Assembly (NCBI GenBank): GCA_024752435.1
Contig: CP103030.1
Coordinates: 1,488,001 to 1,552,000, forward strand
Source: Allantophomopsis cytisporea
Lineage: Eukaryota; Ascomycota; Leotiomycetes; Phacidiales; Phacidiaceae
Direction: 5' to 3'
DNA length: 64,000 nucleotides
Shown here: positions 34,015-47,465 of the stretch, piece after piece
Layout: each line of letters begins with the position of its first letter
Position numbering within the stretch: position 1 is the stretch's first letter
Program-made: the position numbers and the translations under genes
The notes under the pieces: model-generated
Databases searched by the model: none
The model's input: only the letters and a program-made list of their open reading frames with translations
What the model was told of the DNA's origin: nothing

Positions 34015-36210
34015 GAGTTTGGTTGAGGTGAAAAGGACAACACATACATGAGAGGGCTGAGCTGGAGAATAGACAGTGGGCGAAGTCCTGAGAGGTGGGC
34101 TGAGCTGGAGATGGGGCATGCATGAGGATCACGAATGGTTGAGCAGGGAAATGTGGAAACTCAAGGAACAAATTGCATTGATGGCGTTAGAATGGAAGAT
34201 GCCAAGGCGTCTTCTGGCATATGGAGTTCAGATACCCTTCAACCAGATTATCTCGAAGTTTTGTTGAACAGTTTGAACCTTTGAAATTGACATGACTGCA
34301 TGAAACACAACTTTCTTCCACTGTTTGTATCTTTAATAAGGACCAAGCTTTGAATGGCGATGGGTGCTACAGGAAACACTTCTCATTCTTTCACAGTCGA
34401 GCGTCTTGGAACGATTACAATTATTCTGACCTTCAATGTCGGTATGAGAGTCTTGAACCTCTAGTTGAAGTAGAATCAGACTCATTCACTGAGACCAATA
34501 GTGTACATTATTCTGAATTATATTGAAATTTCAACGCAAAAGATGCCACGAAATTTCGACAACCACCTGCCATGTCAAGAAATTTGAATATTCTAACTCA
34601 CTTCGAAATTTGGAGACACTAAGAAATACCCTACGCCACGTTCATGCTTCCATCTGACAGGTCTAACTTTAATTGTTTCAATTCAGCGGCGTTAGATGTT
34701 GACCGGTTGAATATTTCTACTACTGCAGACGTATCCGATTGCCTTGCCGCGATTAATAAGTTATAGCTTGAATCTATAGAGTAACCTCACTTGGCATCAA
34801 GTTCCTGAGCCACCTGAGCCGCTTCTTTTTCTCAGTGTCAAATTTCGATTGAAAAGAGAAAATTCCATTGATGAGCGATTGATCAAATAGTTCAACAATT
34901 GAACGTCGTTGGACAGGCAGCACGCAAGGCTACCGGTGCTTACCATACAATATTTCCTATTCCTCCTATTCAACTCACTATATCTCGGGCACAGCCAAAA
35001 CCTCCATATCAATCTCATTACCATAATCATTTATTAGAAATTGTTATTGTTTCAGACTGGGAGCAAATGTGCATACTGTTCGTAGCATTCATACATCAGG
35101 AAGCAGATATTTCGGTTACCCATCACATCGAAGTATAAGTTTTTGAATATAGATATCATTGTTACTCGACTCTCTTAATCCATTACTTGACGACATCAGC
35201 TTTAACGACCGAAATACTGCTCCTGCTTGTGGCCATAGAGGAGATGCGGAAGAAGTCGTTGAATTTCGTGGGCAGCCGTGAGGCCAGTGAGATAGCGCAC
35301 GAGATTGGCGCCAAAAAATACCTCGAGTCAGTACCAAAATACTGATCGTTACTTGCAACCGGAGCCTCGCAGCTGTGGAATGATCTTGGCAGCCAATTCA
35401 TTCAAAATGAATATGTGCAGAGAGACCGTCTCATGACAACGGACCGGAAACTAGTATTGGGAAGCCGGTCGTCACGAACTGAGAAGACTTATGAACTAAG
35501 TTCTCGATTCGCGGGACATATCTGGAGCGGAAACAAGTTGAACGCCGGGTATAGAGAATTGCAAGGTTGACGTAAATACAAATTTAAGTGCAATACGAAG
35601 GAGAGCAGCCGAATATACACCGGATCATGTGTAGTAAGTAGACTTCACTAGAATCGGGCGTCATTTGTACAGAGACTGGAGCTTGTTTCAATCAACATTC
35701 TTATCCCATAGCACGGCCCAGAAAATTAGCCAAAGTTCTTAGGAATTCCCAAGATACTAAAAATCAAGAATGCAACCACATCAGCTACCTGCATTATGGG
35801 TTTGATTCATATACAGTGGGTTCAATGGGTAGTAGAAAGTAAAATTGAAGTCATTGGTATTTTCATCTAGAACAACGAAGAATAACGCCAATACTAAAAA
35901 CCAAAAGTTTAACCCATCTTGGAAATTCTCGCATCCCAGTCATGAAGAGAACAAAGTATTAAAATCATAAAATAAAAAAAAACCTCCGGCAGATAGTAAT
36001 AAGAAAACGTCCGACTAAAGAGGATTCTTAGTTTCTTGAGTCTATAATATATATTTTTCTTGTTCCTTCCCCAATCGTAGTACTTACACCCCCTTAGAAG
36101 CTCAGAGGCGAATGCTCTTGGTTCTGGAATTCAACTAATTATTTGGTGGGAATATTCTAGGAAATGCCTTTTATTAGTAACCTCGAGTTTCATCTCATAA
36201 TACTTCCAAG
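34015..36210. other. AT-rich gene-free stretch
   Basis: Sequence turns AT-rich directly after PHF5A. Short frames at 34,076-34,267 (+) and 35,116-35,401 (-) show no recognisable family. An A-rich run lies at 35,965-35,980. Confidence 0.6.
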
Positions 36211-37288
36211 TTACTGATAGGATTGTATGCAAACACTTTCATTTGCCTGACTCACGGATATTGGTTTTGTAAATAAGTATTCTAGAAACAAGAAATCACC
36301 TTGGTCATCGAAGTAGACGCAGCTGCATTCGATTTGCTGTAGGACCTCAAGAAAAGGAGGTCCAAAAAGACCAACCATACTAGTGAGGTGGAGTCGGTTC
36401 CTACACTCGCCCGTCCTAGAGTTAAGCATATCGAACATGCGTCTGTTCTCAAACATATCCCAGACCTACAGACTCTCATTAGCTTCGTTACAACAAGTTG
36501 TGCAATCATTTACACTCAGGAAACCTCGCACCATGAGTCTAACGTCCTATACATGTTACAATCTCTTCCGTGTCCAGTTGTTCCACAATAGATGAATCGA
36601 CTCAACTCAAAAAGATGTTTTCTTCTTTATCTCTATAACCTGTCAATATCTTTGGAAGCATCATGAACGAGAATTATGAGCTGACCTGTGTGAATGATGT
36701 GACATTTGCTATGCAAGAAGTCAAGTGTAAGCAGCAAGTAGACTAGAAATTGCCTGAGCATTACCTTGGGCAGTTTCCATTCTGGGCTTATATACCGAAG
36801 AGTCAACATGTGATTGGATAAGATTTCATGAACCAAGCATTGATTGCGGTTCTCTAATCTGCTTGTTGCAACGAAAGAATCCTGAATGGTAGGAACATAC
36901 TCCCGGCCAGGATGGGTGAGATTTTCTGCGGTACTGACACGCTTGTAAATGGATGTCTCTTGCAAAAAAATCTTTTGCAACTAGGCCGTAGGTGTAAAAT
37001 CTCAACATAGCATATATATTCGCGCTATCTGGTCCAGGCTGTACTTCACTTCGCACGGCTCTACACACGCCAGATTACGACAACACCATATCATGCTTGC
37101 TGACCTAAAGTCAAGCTTTGCCACGACCTTGTAGTTTTCCTTGATGATTTCTCCCCAAGTGATCGGTAGAAAGTTTCGAAACCCACCTCTCGTTCTTCTT
37201 CAAACGGTGAAGTTGAAGAAAACATGGAACATAATGTAAGAGGGCCTGCATGATAGAAGGAGAGTGAGACAAGGCGAGACATACTCAA
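36211..37288 (-). pseudogene. Relic of an SRPK-type protein kinase
   Basis: Pieces of an SR-protein-kinase-like domain can be read in order in different minus-strand frames. They are PFEEEREVGFETFYRSLGE then IIKENYKVVAKLDF (shifted by one base near 37,150), NLTHPGREYVPTIQDSF, NQCLVHEIL and LLLTLDFLHSKCHIIHTG. Further 3' comes VWDMFENRRMFDMLNSRTGE with HLTSMVGLFGPP. Active genes of the family have a glycine loop GxGxxS, here DFRSAS, and HTD, here HTG, so both the nucleotide loop and the catalytic aspartate are lost. In-frame stops occur near 36,982 (TAG) and just before VWDMFE (TAG, about 36,460). It is a dead gene in AT-rich DNA. Confidence 0.8.
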
Positions 37289-40200
37289 GCCTGAAGTTCG
37301 TAATCACAGAGATATACAGAGGGAACGTGAGAGTATGGGAAGCAAATATTTCTAATCCGCACATAATGGCGAAGGTGAATTTCGAAAGACGACTTCGGAA
37401 AGGTTACAAAAGTCACGTGCTCGTATGTTAGTAAAATCCGTGGAAAACTTACGATAGCCATAAGATTACAGAAACCCTCCATATCTATATATATCATGCT
37501 TAAAATTCTAGCTATTCATGTTCTTATAAGTTATCAAGTCTTGAAGGCAAGGTAAATATTGGTAATGCGGGTTTCTCATGTATTTCTCAGTCATCAGTAC
37601 GCAAAATAAATCTACACGAATAGACAAACACCTAGGCTGTACAAGATATTTGTACAATTTGTACAGTGACAGGGAAGGTGTTATTCTTACAGCCGAGGGA
37701 ACAACCGTATCTCTAAAGGGTATACAAATATAAACAATAGAATTAACTATACGAGTCTCCAAATGGGATGACGGGACAGAGTCGAGGAAGTTCTATGCAA
37801 TAGTAGGGTCGCGAAATAAGAATGTCGACCAAGCCTTGCACAGCCCCGTAGTATCAGAGGGTTGGAACGAGCTGACCAATGGGGTGTCCTCCCATCCGCA
37901 GTCACCAAATAGCGAACGGGCTCCTAGTCTAGCACGACACTCTATGCTCATTGGCCGGTTCGTAAGGTACCTGGGTAGCTCCAAAGTTGTTAGTGTCACA
38001 ATAATGTAGATAAGAACATTACTTCAGCGTCGGAGGGAGGTTAATAGACTAAAAATACACTGTTTACATCGTGAAGCCAACATTAATTGCAATATGATTC
38101 CGCGTGTGCAAGATTGTAGCGCGTATCCGTCAATCGAACATGCTATCCACGTAAGTGCCTATGTATAATCCAAATTTACGACTTTATTATGTTAGTAATA
38201 TCACCTGAACCCCATCCTCCGTGAAAGTAGTGATATATTAAGATGTGCATCCTGTTGGCACAGGAGGACTCTACAACCAAACGACTGCAAAGCTCTTCAC
38301 CTTACCAATAATTCATGACCAGCAATTGAAGTGATCCTGAACTCATCTATCAACATACCGTGTCAACACAAAGTCACTGAAACTTCGCAAAGCCGCTTCG
38401 AATACAAAGGTTAGTACTGTTACTATAACATATTGTCTACGTTTGTCTGATGTCTCAAAGATAGGTCCAAAGATAGTGGAGGATATCAATCGCCAACTGT
38501 TGACCTTTAAGTCGAAGCGAAGACTCGAGAGAATCATTTCTCATATATCTCCCAAGATGTACTTGCCAAAAGACAGCCGCATTTTTGTTCGGGAAAGCAT
38601 TGCACAAGCACAAGGTGCTACGAATGCTATCGGTGTCAACGGATTGTTCCCGATGATTGTTATTGTATCGTCAATGTTCGTTGTTACCTTCTCTATTGGA
38701 GCCTACAAATCAATGAGAGAAATATCTAAGTGAATAGTCATGCAAGAGAGCTACACTGTGGAAATACGTGCACATTGATGTGTTTTTGCTTTGGGTTCAA
38801 GCAACGAAAAGGACAAAGAGCAAGCTTCACTTCAAAGTGAGCGGCTATACATAGCTTCCAAGTATATCTACACGACCTCAATTTGCACTTTAAGCAACAG
38901 TCAATACGATACATCTACAAAGTTTTCAATGGCCCTCTGGGGTTCCCACATTCCAATTCTGCTAACTTGAAGAGTATGTATATAATATCCTCTATTGAAT
39001 CCATATCACACGTACACTCTTTGTTCACAAGTCATAGCCAAGAGTAGCAATGGAAACTTGAAGCCCTTATGCTTGCAGAGGAAAGACATCAACAATACGA
39101 AGCACCACTTCACTGACAACCGCACGGTTGAACATGCTAAAACTGCACTCCAGAGGTTGCAAGGTCGAAATTAATACCATATGGTATTACCAAAATATAG
39201 AGGAAACAGACACTTTGCATTATATGACTTTCAAATTAGCACAACAGCTCCAAAGAACAGCAAAATACAAGATCTGGAGCTCACTCCTTGAATTGTCATA
39301 CGATGTAGCTAACATAAAGACGGAATGCGACGCAACACGGCCTGCGATATTTACTAAAGCCCGGGGTCTGCAACCGCAGGTGTTTATGGATAGAACTTGA
39401 GAAGAATTGAAAACAAAGATTTCTACTTTCCAAGTAATTGTGGAGATGGACTTCCAAATTTTGTATGTCTTATGGATGCCCTCGCTTGATTATGTCAAGA
39501 TACTCGGTACACAGTCACAATGTAAAGGGAGTAGCAATAGGATTTGGGAATCGAACTGGTTGGAAGCGAAGGAAGCAACTATACTCTGCATAAACCTCAA
39601 TATCACTTAGTGGTGTATTGCATTACGTGCCTAATCCGGTAATTAGGTGAAGGTGAGAACTCCTCACTTTCACACTCTAGCGAATCAAATAGATTTTTGT
39701 ATTAATCGCATGTATTGACAAATTATAATAACTCAAATCAGTTTCGAGGATCACAAGTGATGGTAAAGTTAAATTCAGTTCAGGACTTGTAGGAATTTGA
39801 TAGCCTGGGCATTTGAGTGCCCACTCGGACTTAGACCAGCTCTTCCTCCAGTCTTTGAGAACACTTTCAAACGACTTTCTTTCATTTTCGCTCAGCAGCT
39901 GATCAAGGGTGTTAACACATTTCTGGCGATATATGGTTTGCCATTCTCTGTTAAAAAGCTAACGGATAGAAAACCGTTCAAACGTACTTCGTCAACAAAT
40001 AACATTATCAAACACTTTCAGACGCTAAATGCTTCTCTGTATATACTCTCTGTTTGTCACAGTATAGCTTCCAAAAGATTAGTGCCTATACAACTAGTTA
40101 CATAATAATACAAGTTGTCAATGGCCGAATGAGAATACTTGAAGGGGAATATTTTCTGTTTACGTGTACAAACTCGCCAGAATCCCTCCATTCGTTTGGA

Positions 40201-41097
40201 TGTGCCTTGATTTGTCTTAAAACCTGATTACATATGTATTGTAAGGCTATTCAAAATAGGAAACCCCCCTTAGTTACAAACATTCACTGAGATATCACAA
40301 AATCCCTTGGCCGATTCAGAATTCTTTTGCTTTTCAAATCCTATTCCACAAACTCTTCAGAGATTTTCTACTACCTGATTTGAATACTCCTTCGCCAGTT
40401 ATTCCTCAAATTGTTTCAATACCCTACCAATGCTTGCATCTTACTCCATAGACTACTTAAGTTACTTACTAATCCCACAAATCGTTATAGAAACTTCGAT
40501 TTGTAATCAAATGATCTAAGTAACTAACATAGAACATCTAGGTCTCTTCCAGCTGAAAGGTTTTTATCACAGTGCGTCCCAGAGTGCGCAAATGTTTGAA
40601 ATCTGACTTATAAGTCGGCTCTATCCCAACCCGCCGCCTAAGTCTGGAAGTATTGAATTATACTCTATTTAAATAATTGGAAGCACGAAAAATTAGCTAG
40701 CTATATGATCCTTGCTTGACAACCGCTAATAGAGGTCAGATAGCTTCGTAGAAGGTATGTTGAAAAACTCAAGAGTAAATTCTATTCTTGGTTGTATTAT
40801 CTGAACACCTAGTGTAGTTTGCGTAGATCGCTGTTTTACAAGATATACGTCTATAAATCTCAAAAAACGCCTAAAGAGTCGATCTTTCCACTGACCTATC
40901 CTCTAAGATAAGTATGTTCTAAACGTTACCGATGTATATCGTTCAGTTCAAATAGATACGTCTACAGTTCAATATTTAAACCCAATAACGTAGAGAGTCA
41001 CCGAGAAAGCGGCTATGTATTTGTCAAATATTCCGACGTGTTACATTGCGACCCATTGTAAAATAAAAAAAGGGTAAAAGACTTTCTGTGAAGTTGA
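37289..41097. other. AT-rich gene desert
   Basis: In 3.8 kb no gene is supported. The best frames are 38,443-38,733 (+, 96 codons, with one hydrophobic segment LFPMIVIVSSMFVVTFSI) and 39,128-39,400 (+, 90 codons). Neither resembles a known family. They may be eroded remnants. Confidence 0.55.
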
Positions 41098-42197
41098 CTA
41101 AAATACTTTTTTCCGTCTGTAAACAATTTGTTCGCTTATATCCTGCCACCCTTCCACAGTTCCATCCTGAATAAGACTCAACGGTTCACAATCGAACAAC
41201 ATGTCTTGAATGTTTTTCTTTTCTTCCTGTGTCGGACATATAACATGAAGTTCATCGGTCGACTTACTGGCGGATATTTCAATTCTCTCAATGAATTTTG
41301 CTATGTTGCCACAAATAAGCGCTGCTGGCCAAGGACCCTGACTTATTACCCAGTCCATGTCAAGGTAACCAGAAATTGAATAAAGCAAGGTACTTGTTGT
41401 GATAGCGAGGAACCCATCTGGATCGTTGGCTACTGTAAAGCCTAGGGAGGTGAGGAATTCAGTGTCTAGAGGACTAAATACAGGATCCTGCATAACAAAG
41501 CTTCCCGACATAGATATAGGATCGAGATCTACCAGCATTAGCATGTGGTTTCTACCTCAGGTCATGATCGTCTAACGGTCTTTAGTGGATGAATTTACCT
41601 AATCCTTTCATAATTGTCAGTAACACGGCCAGTTGAGTGAAAGACCGCGCCCGGCACAGCTCTTTATATTCTTGTAGACTTCCCAAGGCCAGGCATACAA
41701 TGTCTTTGACTGGCATGAAATCATTGCGAGAATGCCTGAGTGTCGAGATTGTAGTTTCTAAAGACTTGCAAGCCTGGCTGCTTAACCAGTTGCTTTGGTA
41801 ACTATCAAACTCGGCTTTCATAGTCTCGAGTGTTCGATCGATATAGCCAATGTGCAATACTCCGGGAGAAACATGACCTTTGCGACCAGGTAAACGGGTC
41901 AATAATAGTCTTTTCCTGCAAGTATATAAAATTAGTCTATGGAAGCAATTTGAGATTTTTAATGGGCATATAGATCACTCACAAAACAAAGTCTGCATTT
42001 TCCAAACAGTCGTGCTTCAATATTTCCGACATTTCTGGTAAAGGAACGTCTTTGGGCCGTCGTCCCCCCTCGATAGTCACAGAGCCATCTTCGCTGATGA
42101 TCATAGTCCATCTCCGAGAATGAATGCTATGCAAATGTGAGGAGCTCGTATCTTCCTCATCAGTTGTCACACTCTCAGTATCGAGCCAGTCTACCAT
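41098..42197 (-). CDS. SRR1-domain protein
   Basis: SRR1-domain proteins (plant SRR1, yeast Ber1) are cytosolic or nuclear proteins of uncertain biochemistry. Three exons join cleanly (introns about 41,929-41,981 and 41,541-41,585) to about 330 aa. The domain core is visible as DIVCLALGSLQEY, then MQDPVFSPLDTEFLTSLGF and WPAALICGN, which match the motifs of the family. I set the start at MVDWLDTE (ATG 42197). The frame is open to 42,437 but has no earlier ATG, and stops lie above that. It is in AT-rich DNA but carries no disabling mutation that I could find. Confidence 0.8.
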
Positions 42198-42959
42198 AAC
42201 TAGTCGTGAACTTTTGCGTCCTCTTGCACTCTGAAGGTGTATTGTAGTAACATTAAGGTTTATGTTTGGTCTGATTTGGGACTCAAAGTAGTGTTTTCGG
42301 ACGATATTTGTTCCGGAGCATGTGCCTATTCTTGAACGTGTTCGATGAGAAAGATAGTGACTTAAGATGCGGCAAAGTCTTGCGTCTTTATAAAGCCTGG
42401 CTTGAAGTGCAAGTCCGCTTCTTAAACGGAAAGACAATCGAGAGAGGACAGCTGGGTTCTATGCAGCATGCTGACACGGTTGCTACATATATCAAAGTCT
42501 CTTATATAGTTTTGTAATCCACAATAGGTATTTACCGGCTTGAACTCGGACACGAATTAAATTACTGAGGTATCCGCAAGGAATTTTTCAGTATAACCAT
42601 TCGTCTACTCTCATTTGTGAATGCCAAGACACTTCTAGATTTTTCACTGAAGTTGGTTCCACTCCTGAATAAGTCCACCGCTGCTAATATCCATATCGGG
42701 ATGATGAGGCTGATGTATCTGCCATCCTACGAAGTAGAATCAAGGCTTTGATATGTGTTCCTCACGTGGGAAGAGTACGCTAAAATGCACTTCCCAGGGC
42801 TGTACAGACCACCCTGCATGGAGCGTGCGGAGCCTGCCGAGCTCAGACCCAAGGCTAGTAATGTACCGGGATTGGGGATCACACTAGTAAGTCTGGTCAC
42901 GACGGTAGAGTAGAGAGCTTATCGCATCCCCAATCAACAACATCATATATGCAAACAAT
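42198..42959. other. Divergent promoter between SRR1-domain gene and Zn2Cys6 factor
   Basis: This 760-bp spacer carries the upstream regions of both genes. The part next to the SRR1 gene stays open in its frame without an ATG. A 'ctcacgtggga' E-box-like CACGTG lies near 42,761-42,771. Confidence 0.5.
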
Positions 42960-44872
42960 ATGCCTGATTCAAAGCGTGGACGTGCCTGTGATGCATGTCA
43001 TGCTATTAAAATCAAATGTGAGCTCGGCTCTACTCGCGGAGACCCACCATGCAAGAGATGTACCCGTCTGAGCAAGGATTGCACTGTATCCGCTCCGATA
43101 CGACAAAAAGACCGGGTAGCTGAACTGGAAGCCAAGCTAGAGGCAATGACCAAGTTGCTTGAGGCGCAACAGATTCGACGTTCTTCTGGAGATGAGACAG
43201 AGCTTTCCCCTCAAGGTGGATCTAGTTCACGTTCAGAAAACACACCTAGGATAATAATGGTCCCCAAGAACTTGTCGAAAAAAAGGAGACTCGAAACGAT
43301 GCCCTCAAAAGAGGGCTCTTCGAACGATAGCGGCAATGAATCCCTGGCCGATAGAAATTTGGAAATTGATCACCCGATTCCTCGAGCTGTGCAGGGAAAG
43401 TCCTTTGACAAGTTCCACAAAGAGATAGAGCCGAAATTCCCAATTGCTTCTCTAGCTGTGGGACAAGACTACCAATATATGCGACAAAAATATCCAATCC
43501 TGTTGCAAGCTGTGATTTTTGCGGCAAGCCAAGGGATACTTTCAATGGATGTACAGTCTAAAGTTACCAGGATCATCATGAAACTCGTGGCTCTAGATCC
43601 TCCGACAAAGTTGACGAAGTAGGTACAGCGATGATCTTTTTGCTGTGAGTCTTGGATGAAGTTATTCTATTTTGATCTCAGACTTTGCGCAGAGCGAAAT
43701 GATATGTAAGCTGACTTTTGTTTAGCTCATTGGAGCTTGTACAGGCAATACAGGTTGTGACTTTCTGGTACCGGCCAGCCATACACCATATTCATGCGGC
43801 ACTAAATCAATTAGCCCACTTGGCTGTCAAAATTGCGGAAGATATCTGCATTGACAAATACATCTCCACATTTTCAACCGGCGCCGCAATCATGCATGAG
43901 AATATCAATCCAAGTCATGCATGGCGAACTTGGAACACATGCTATCTCCTCTCTGCTGGCTTAGGAATCTGCATTAGAATCACTCATCATATCTCCTGGA
44001 GTTTGGATGATGATGCAAAATTAACCACACTGGAATACTCCACAGATAACCTGCCTTCAGACAGATTGTTTTGCCAGTTTGTCCGCGCGGAAAGGCTCTG
44101 CGAGCGGATAGCGGTCCAAGCCTGCTTTTACGAATGCAATTCCTCGTTAGAAGTCACGGATCATGGTACGATGCAGTTTCTCCAAAATCTCATCACAGAC
44201 TGGAAAGCACAGATACCTTCCTTACTGAGCAGTCCTGTTCTGAAAATCTATGAATATTTAGCAATCATTTATCTCCACGAGTGTGTGTTGCATACGCCAA
44301 CAAATAAACAGTCATTCGCAGCTCCATATGTTGCTGAAAGGTTGTCGGTCGCTGACTTCCCGGCACCCGTCGTTTTGTAAGAGCATGTTGTTTCGATTCA
44401 TATGCTCAGAGACACCACACACGCGCTTCTTGATATCTATACGAGCTTCGAGACAAGCGCCATCATTTCTTTACCAACACTTCTCACGGGTAGGGCCGCA
44501 TATGCACAATGGATCCTCATAAAGCTCTATATTGCAGCAACAGCACTGGGAAATACCTACGGAACCTTCATAGACGTTCCGAGTTTACTTTTGGACCATT
44601 ACATAGGCGAAATGATTGATGTGGCTAAACGACTCGCCCAGATTGATACGGAAGGTTCACCAGCTAAAATTATGCAGACCGTCGAGAGGTTAAGAGAATG
44701 GATATGGAAGTACAAAACCTCGCACGTCAATCTGGATGCACTGCCTACGAGTATGTTGTCTCTAGACTCGAAAGGCCTGGATTTCGCGAGTGATAGCTTG
44801 GAATGGACGGAATTTGCTTTTGGAAACGATACATATGAATATGGGCTTGAGGATCTGTTTACAGAGTTCTGA
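42960..44872 (+). CDS. Zn2Cys6 transcription factor
   Basis: A Gal4-class nuclear regulator. The zinc cluster is at the very N-terminus: RACDACHAIKIKCELG, then PPCKRCTRLSKDC, with a ten-residue loop between the third and fourth cysteines. A short coiled coil follows (DRVAELEAKLEAMTKLLEAQ), the usual dimer element, and then a Ser-rich linker. The middle domain reads SLELVQAIQVVTFWYRP and HAWRTWNTCYLLSAGLGI. One intron is at about 43,619-43,724. A second, very short one is at about 44,379-44,412. The total is about 590 aa. The gene is tail-to-tail with an MFS exporter 630 bp away; such pairs are often functionally linked, but that is inference. Confidence 0.88.
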
Positions 44873-45505
44873 AGATCTTGCTTTTGTCCAAGTTTCGTAA
44901 GTAATGAGAAAAGAGGAATGACTGATATGGAGACAAGCTGCTGAAGGTACTCCCCTTCTGATAGGAGAAAATCTAAGCAATACTGCTGTGAATATATACG
45001 CAGCCCATAAGGTATATCTCTCGGGAATATCAGCGATACATTCGAAAACCGTCTTCATTGCAATTTTTTTGCATTCCTTTTGGCAGATCGCGCTTTCAGC
45101 ACTTCTAAGTTGTGCTTCAGATCTTCTCGTAGTCTCTGTCTTAAGATATTCTAGAGCGCCTTCTAAGGATCTGAACTCACGATTCAGAGTATGATCAAGG
45201 TTTAGCATCCAGTCGGCGTTTTTAAGCCTCAACGCGAAGCTTGGTCCCCAAGACCATGATAGCGGTCCCCATCTTCTTGAAATTGCCAGTCTCCAGCATC
45301 CAGAGCCATGAGTTCGTAGATAATAAATGTGCCAATATAAACAAGTGGTAGTGATCGGTGTAATATAGCTTAAATTCATTACCATGCCTTCAAGTAGGCT
45401 TCGATAATGGTCTTGTAATTCTTAAGACAGAGTTCTTCATTTACTATAAATATTACATTCACAACAATTGCCCAAATAGGGAGTCTGATATCCTCGCCCC
45501 TCTTC
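44873..45505. other. Intergenic between convergent TF and exporter
   Basis: Contains only the 3' flanks. Minus-strand frames reaching to 45,385 are antisense or chance frames. Confidence 0.6.
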
Positions 45506-47465
45506 TTAAGCCTCCTCGTCGTTCTTATTTTCCTGTTTCTTCTCATTTTTTACACTTTTCCATTCAATAGGAAGTGCAGCCAGGAACGTAATTGCAGCAG
45601 AAACAACCGCCACTAGGAAAACTCTAACTAATGCATTATTATATGGCTCAGTGAATCTCTTCGTGCCCACTTGGTTTTCGCCAGTAACGCTCTGAATATT
45701 ATCAATGAGGCTGGTTACGCCGCTTCCTGAGATAACCGATGTATCGAGGCTAGGTAAAACCATACTGAGATTTTGCCTGAGCTTTTGCACAAAGATGTTC
45801 TGGGCGACTGATATGGAAATAGCACCACCAAGAGATCTAGCAAACACACTCAAACGGATGGCTGCCGGGATTTGTCTTTTAGTAAGGACGGTTTGGCAAG
45901 CGATCTGACAAAGCTCGAGGCTCATTCCAATGCCAATACCGAAGAGTATTTGGTATCCAATCCTACATAAACTTTGTTAACCAAGTTGAACGTCACTTTG
46001 CAATATCGCATGCTTACCGTGTTGCCGTATTCGAATTTGGTTGTAAGGTCGTTAGAAGCCCCGAACCAACTGAGGATAAAATGGATCCTATAATCAGAAA
46101 GGGTGTATAGTAACCAATCGCTACAATAGTACCACCGGTAGCGATCGATGTTAAGATAGTACTGAGGATGAGAGGTAAAATGCATATCCCCGATTGTTCA
46201 GCATCAATTTGCTTGATAGCTTGAAACCTGTATTAGATGTTTAGCCATGACTTAGGATAATTGGAATCGTAAAGCCAGACCATGTTGGCAGGTAATAAAC
46301 ACACACACTAAACGCAGCGCTGCCACAAAATGTATAAATGGTAGATCCTGCAACACTTCTCTGACAAATTATGCTTGGCGGTACGGTTGCATTGTCGCCC
46401 TGAAAAATTTGCAAGACGATCCATATGATGATCGATACACCAAAATAAGTAAACATTGTAATCACGCGAGGACTGTTCCATGAGTACTCGGTCCATCCCC
46501 ACTGTAGTGCCAGTAGAAGACAGGCAATTGATGACATAATAATGAGTGTCCCCAGAGGGTCAAACCGGTTGAATATTTGCCGCCATGTTTTACCCTTCAA
46601 TTCAGGAGAAGATTTCCCAAGTGATCTCGGAAGGAAAACAGTTGTAATTGCGAGTGCAAGGCCTCCGATTGGGAGATTTACTTCATGCTGTATTAGCATA
46701 TGCAAAATCTGGACGGAACGGAATCAAAATACTATAGAAGCACCATCTCCAAGAGACTTTGGTAGTGAGAGCACCTCGTAGATAGACTGTCAATCGAAAG
46801 GTTCTTAAATCGGGATGCAGTATCTAAGGTGACTTGCCAAGAATTGGTCCAATAACAGAAGAAACAACAAAGGTGGCGCCAATGAACCCACTGAAAAGAC
46901 TCCTCTTCCGCAACGGCGTGCTCTTTGCGATAATAATAAAGCCACCTCCAAACACTCCGCTTCCTCCTATTCCAGCAATTGCCCGTCCGATAATCAGAGC
47001 GATAGAAGAAGGTGCTGTCGCGCAGACTAGACTTCCGACCATGAAAACTACAATGGAAGAAAGATAAACGAATTTCGTGTTGAGTAAAGTATATGCTCGC
47101 CCGTATGGAAGTTGAAAGCTGTATGTCGCGAGCAAATATCCGGCATTGTACCAGGATTCTTCATTGAGACTGTTGAATTGTGTGGTAATGGTTGGTATTG
47201 CCGTGGCTATGATAGTGGCATCAAGAACGACCAAGAAAGTAGTTGAGCACAAAGATACAAAAATAAGTATAAGTTTTAGGCCAGTTGGATATTCTCTGGT
47301 GTCAGCATTCTTAGGAGAATCTTCTTGCTTTATGAAATCGCTTGAAGATTTCTCCAAGCTATGATGTGCGGTGGTTGAGGCATTACCGGTCCCGTTTGTA
47401 GATTCACTTGCTTTTTGTAGCGAATTCGAAGAGCCGGTATGCTTGACATGGTGATTGATAGACAT
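45506..47465 (-). CDS. MFS drug:H+ antiporter, DHA2 (14-TM) type
   Basis: A plasma-membrane exporter of the major facilitator superfamily, similar to fungal toxin/drug pumps. A polar N-terminal tail is followed by the first span (LILIFVSLCSTTFLVVLDAT) with the DHA2 wording LDATIIATAIPTI. Then come GRAIAGIGGSGVFGGG (motif C region), VSWRWCFYINLPIGG, WGWTEYSWNSP and WIVLQIFQ. The last part reads RIGYQILFGIGIGM and ends in a charged tail. Frames join over four introns. The first one (46,837-46,775) must use a GC donor (GCAAGT), because only that keeps the VSWRWCFY block in frame. About 560 aa. No disabling mutation is seen. Confidence 0.88.

Noticed and set aside
39540..39570. Reverse-strand GTTCGATTCC resembling a tRNA B-box
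   Set aside because: The flanking bases do not form a five-pair T stem, and no anticodon arm was found.
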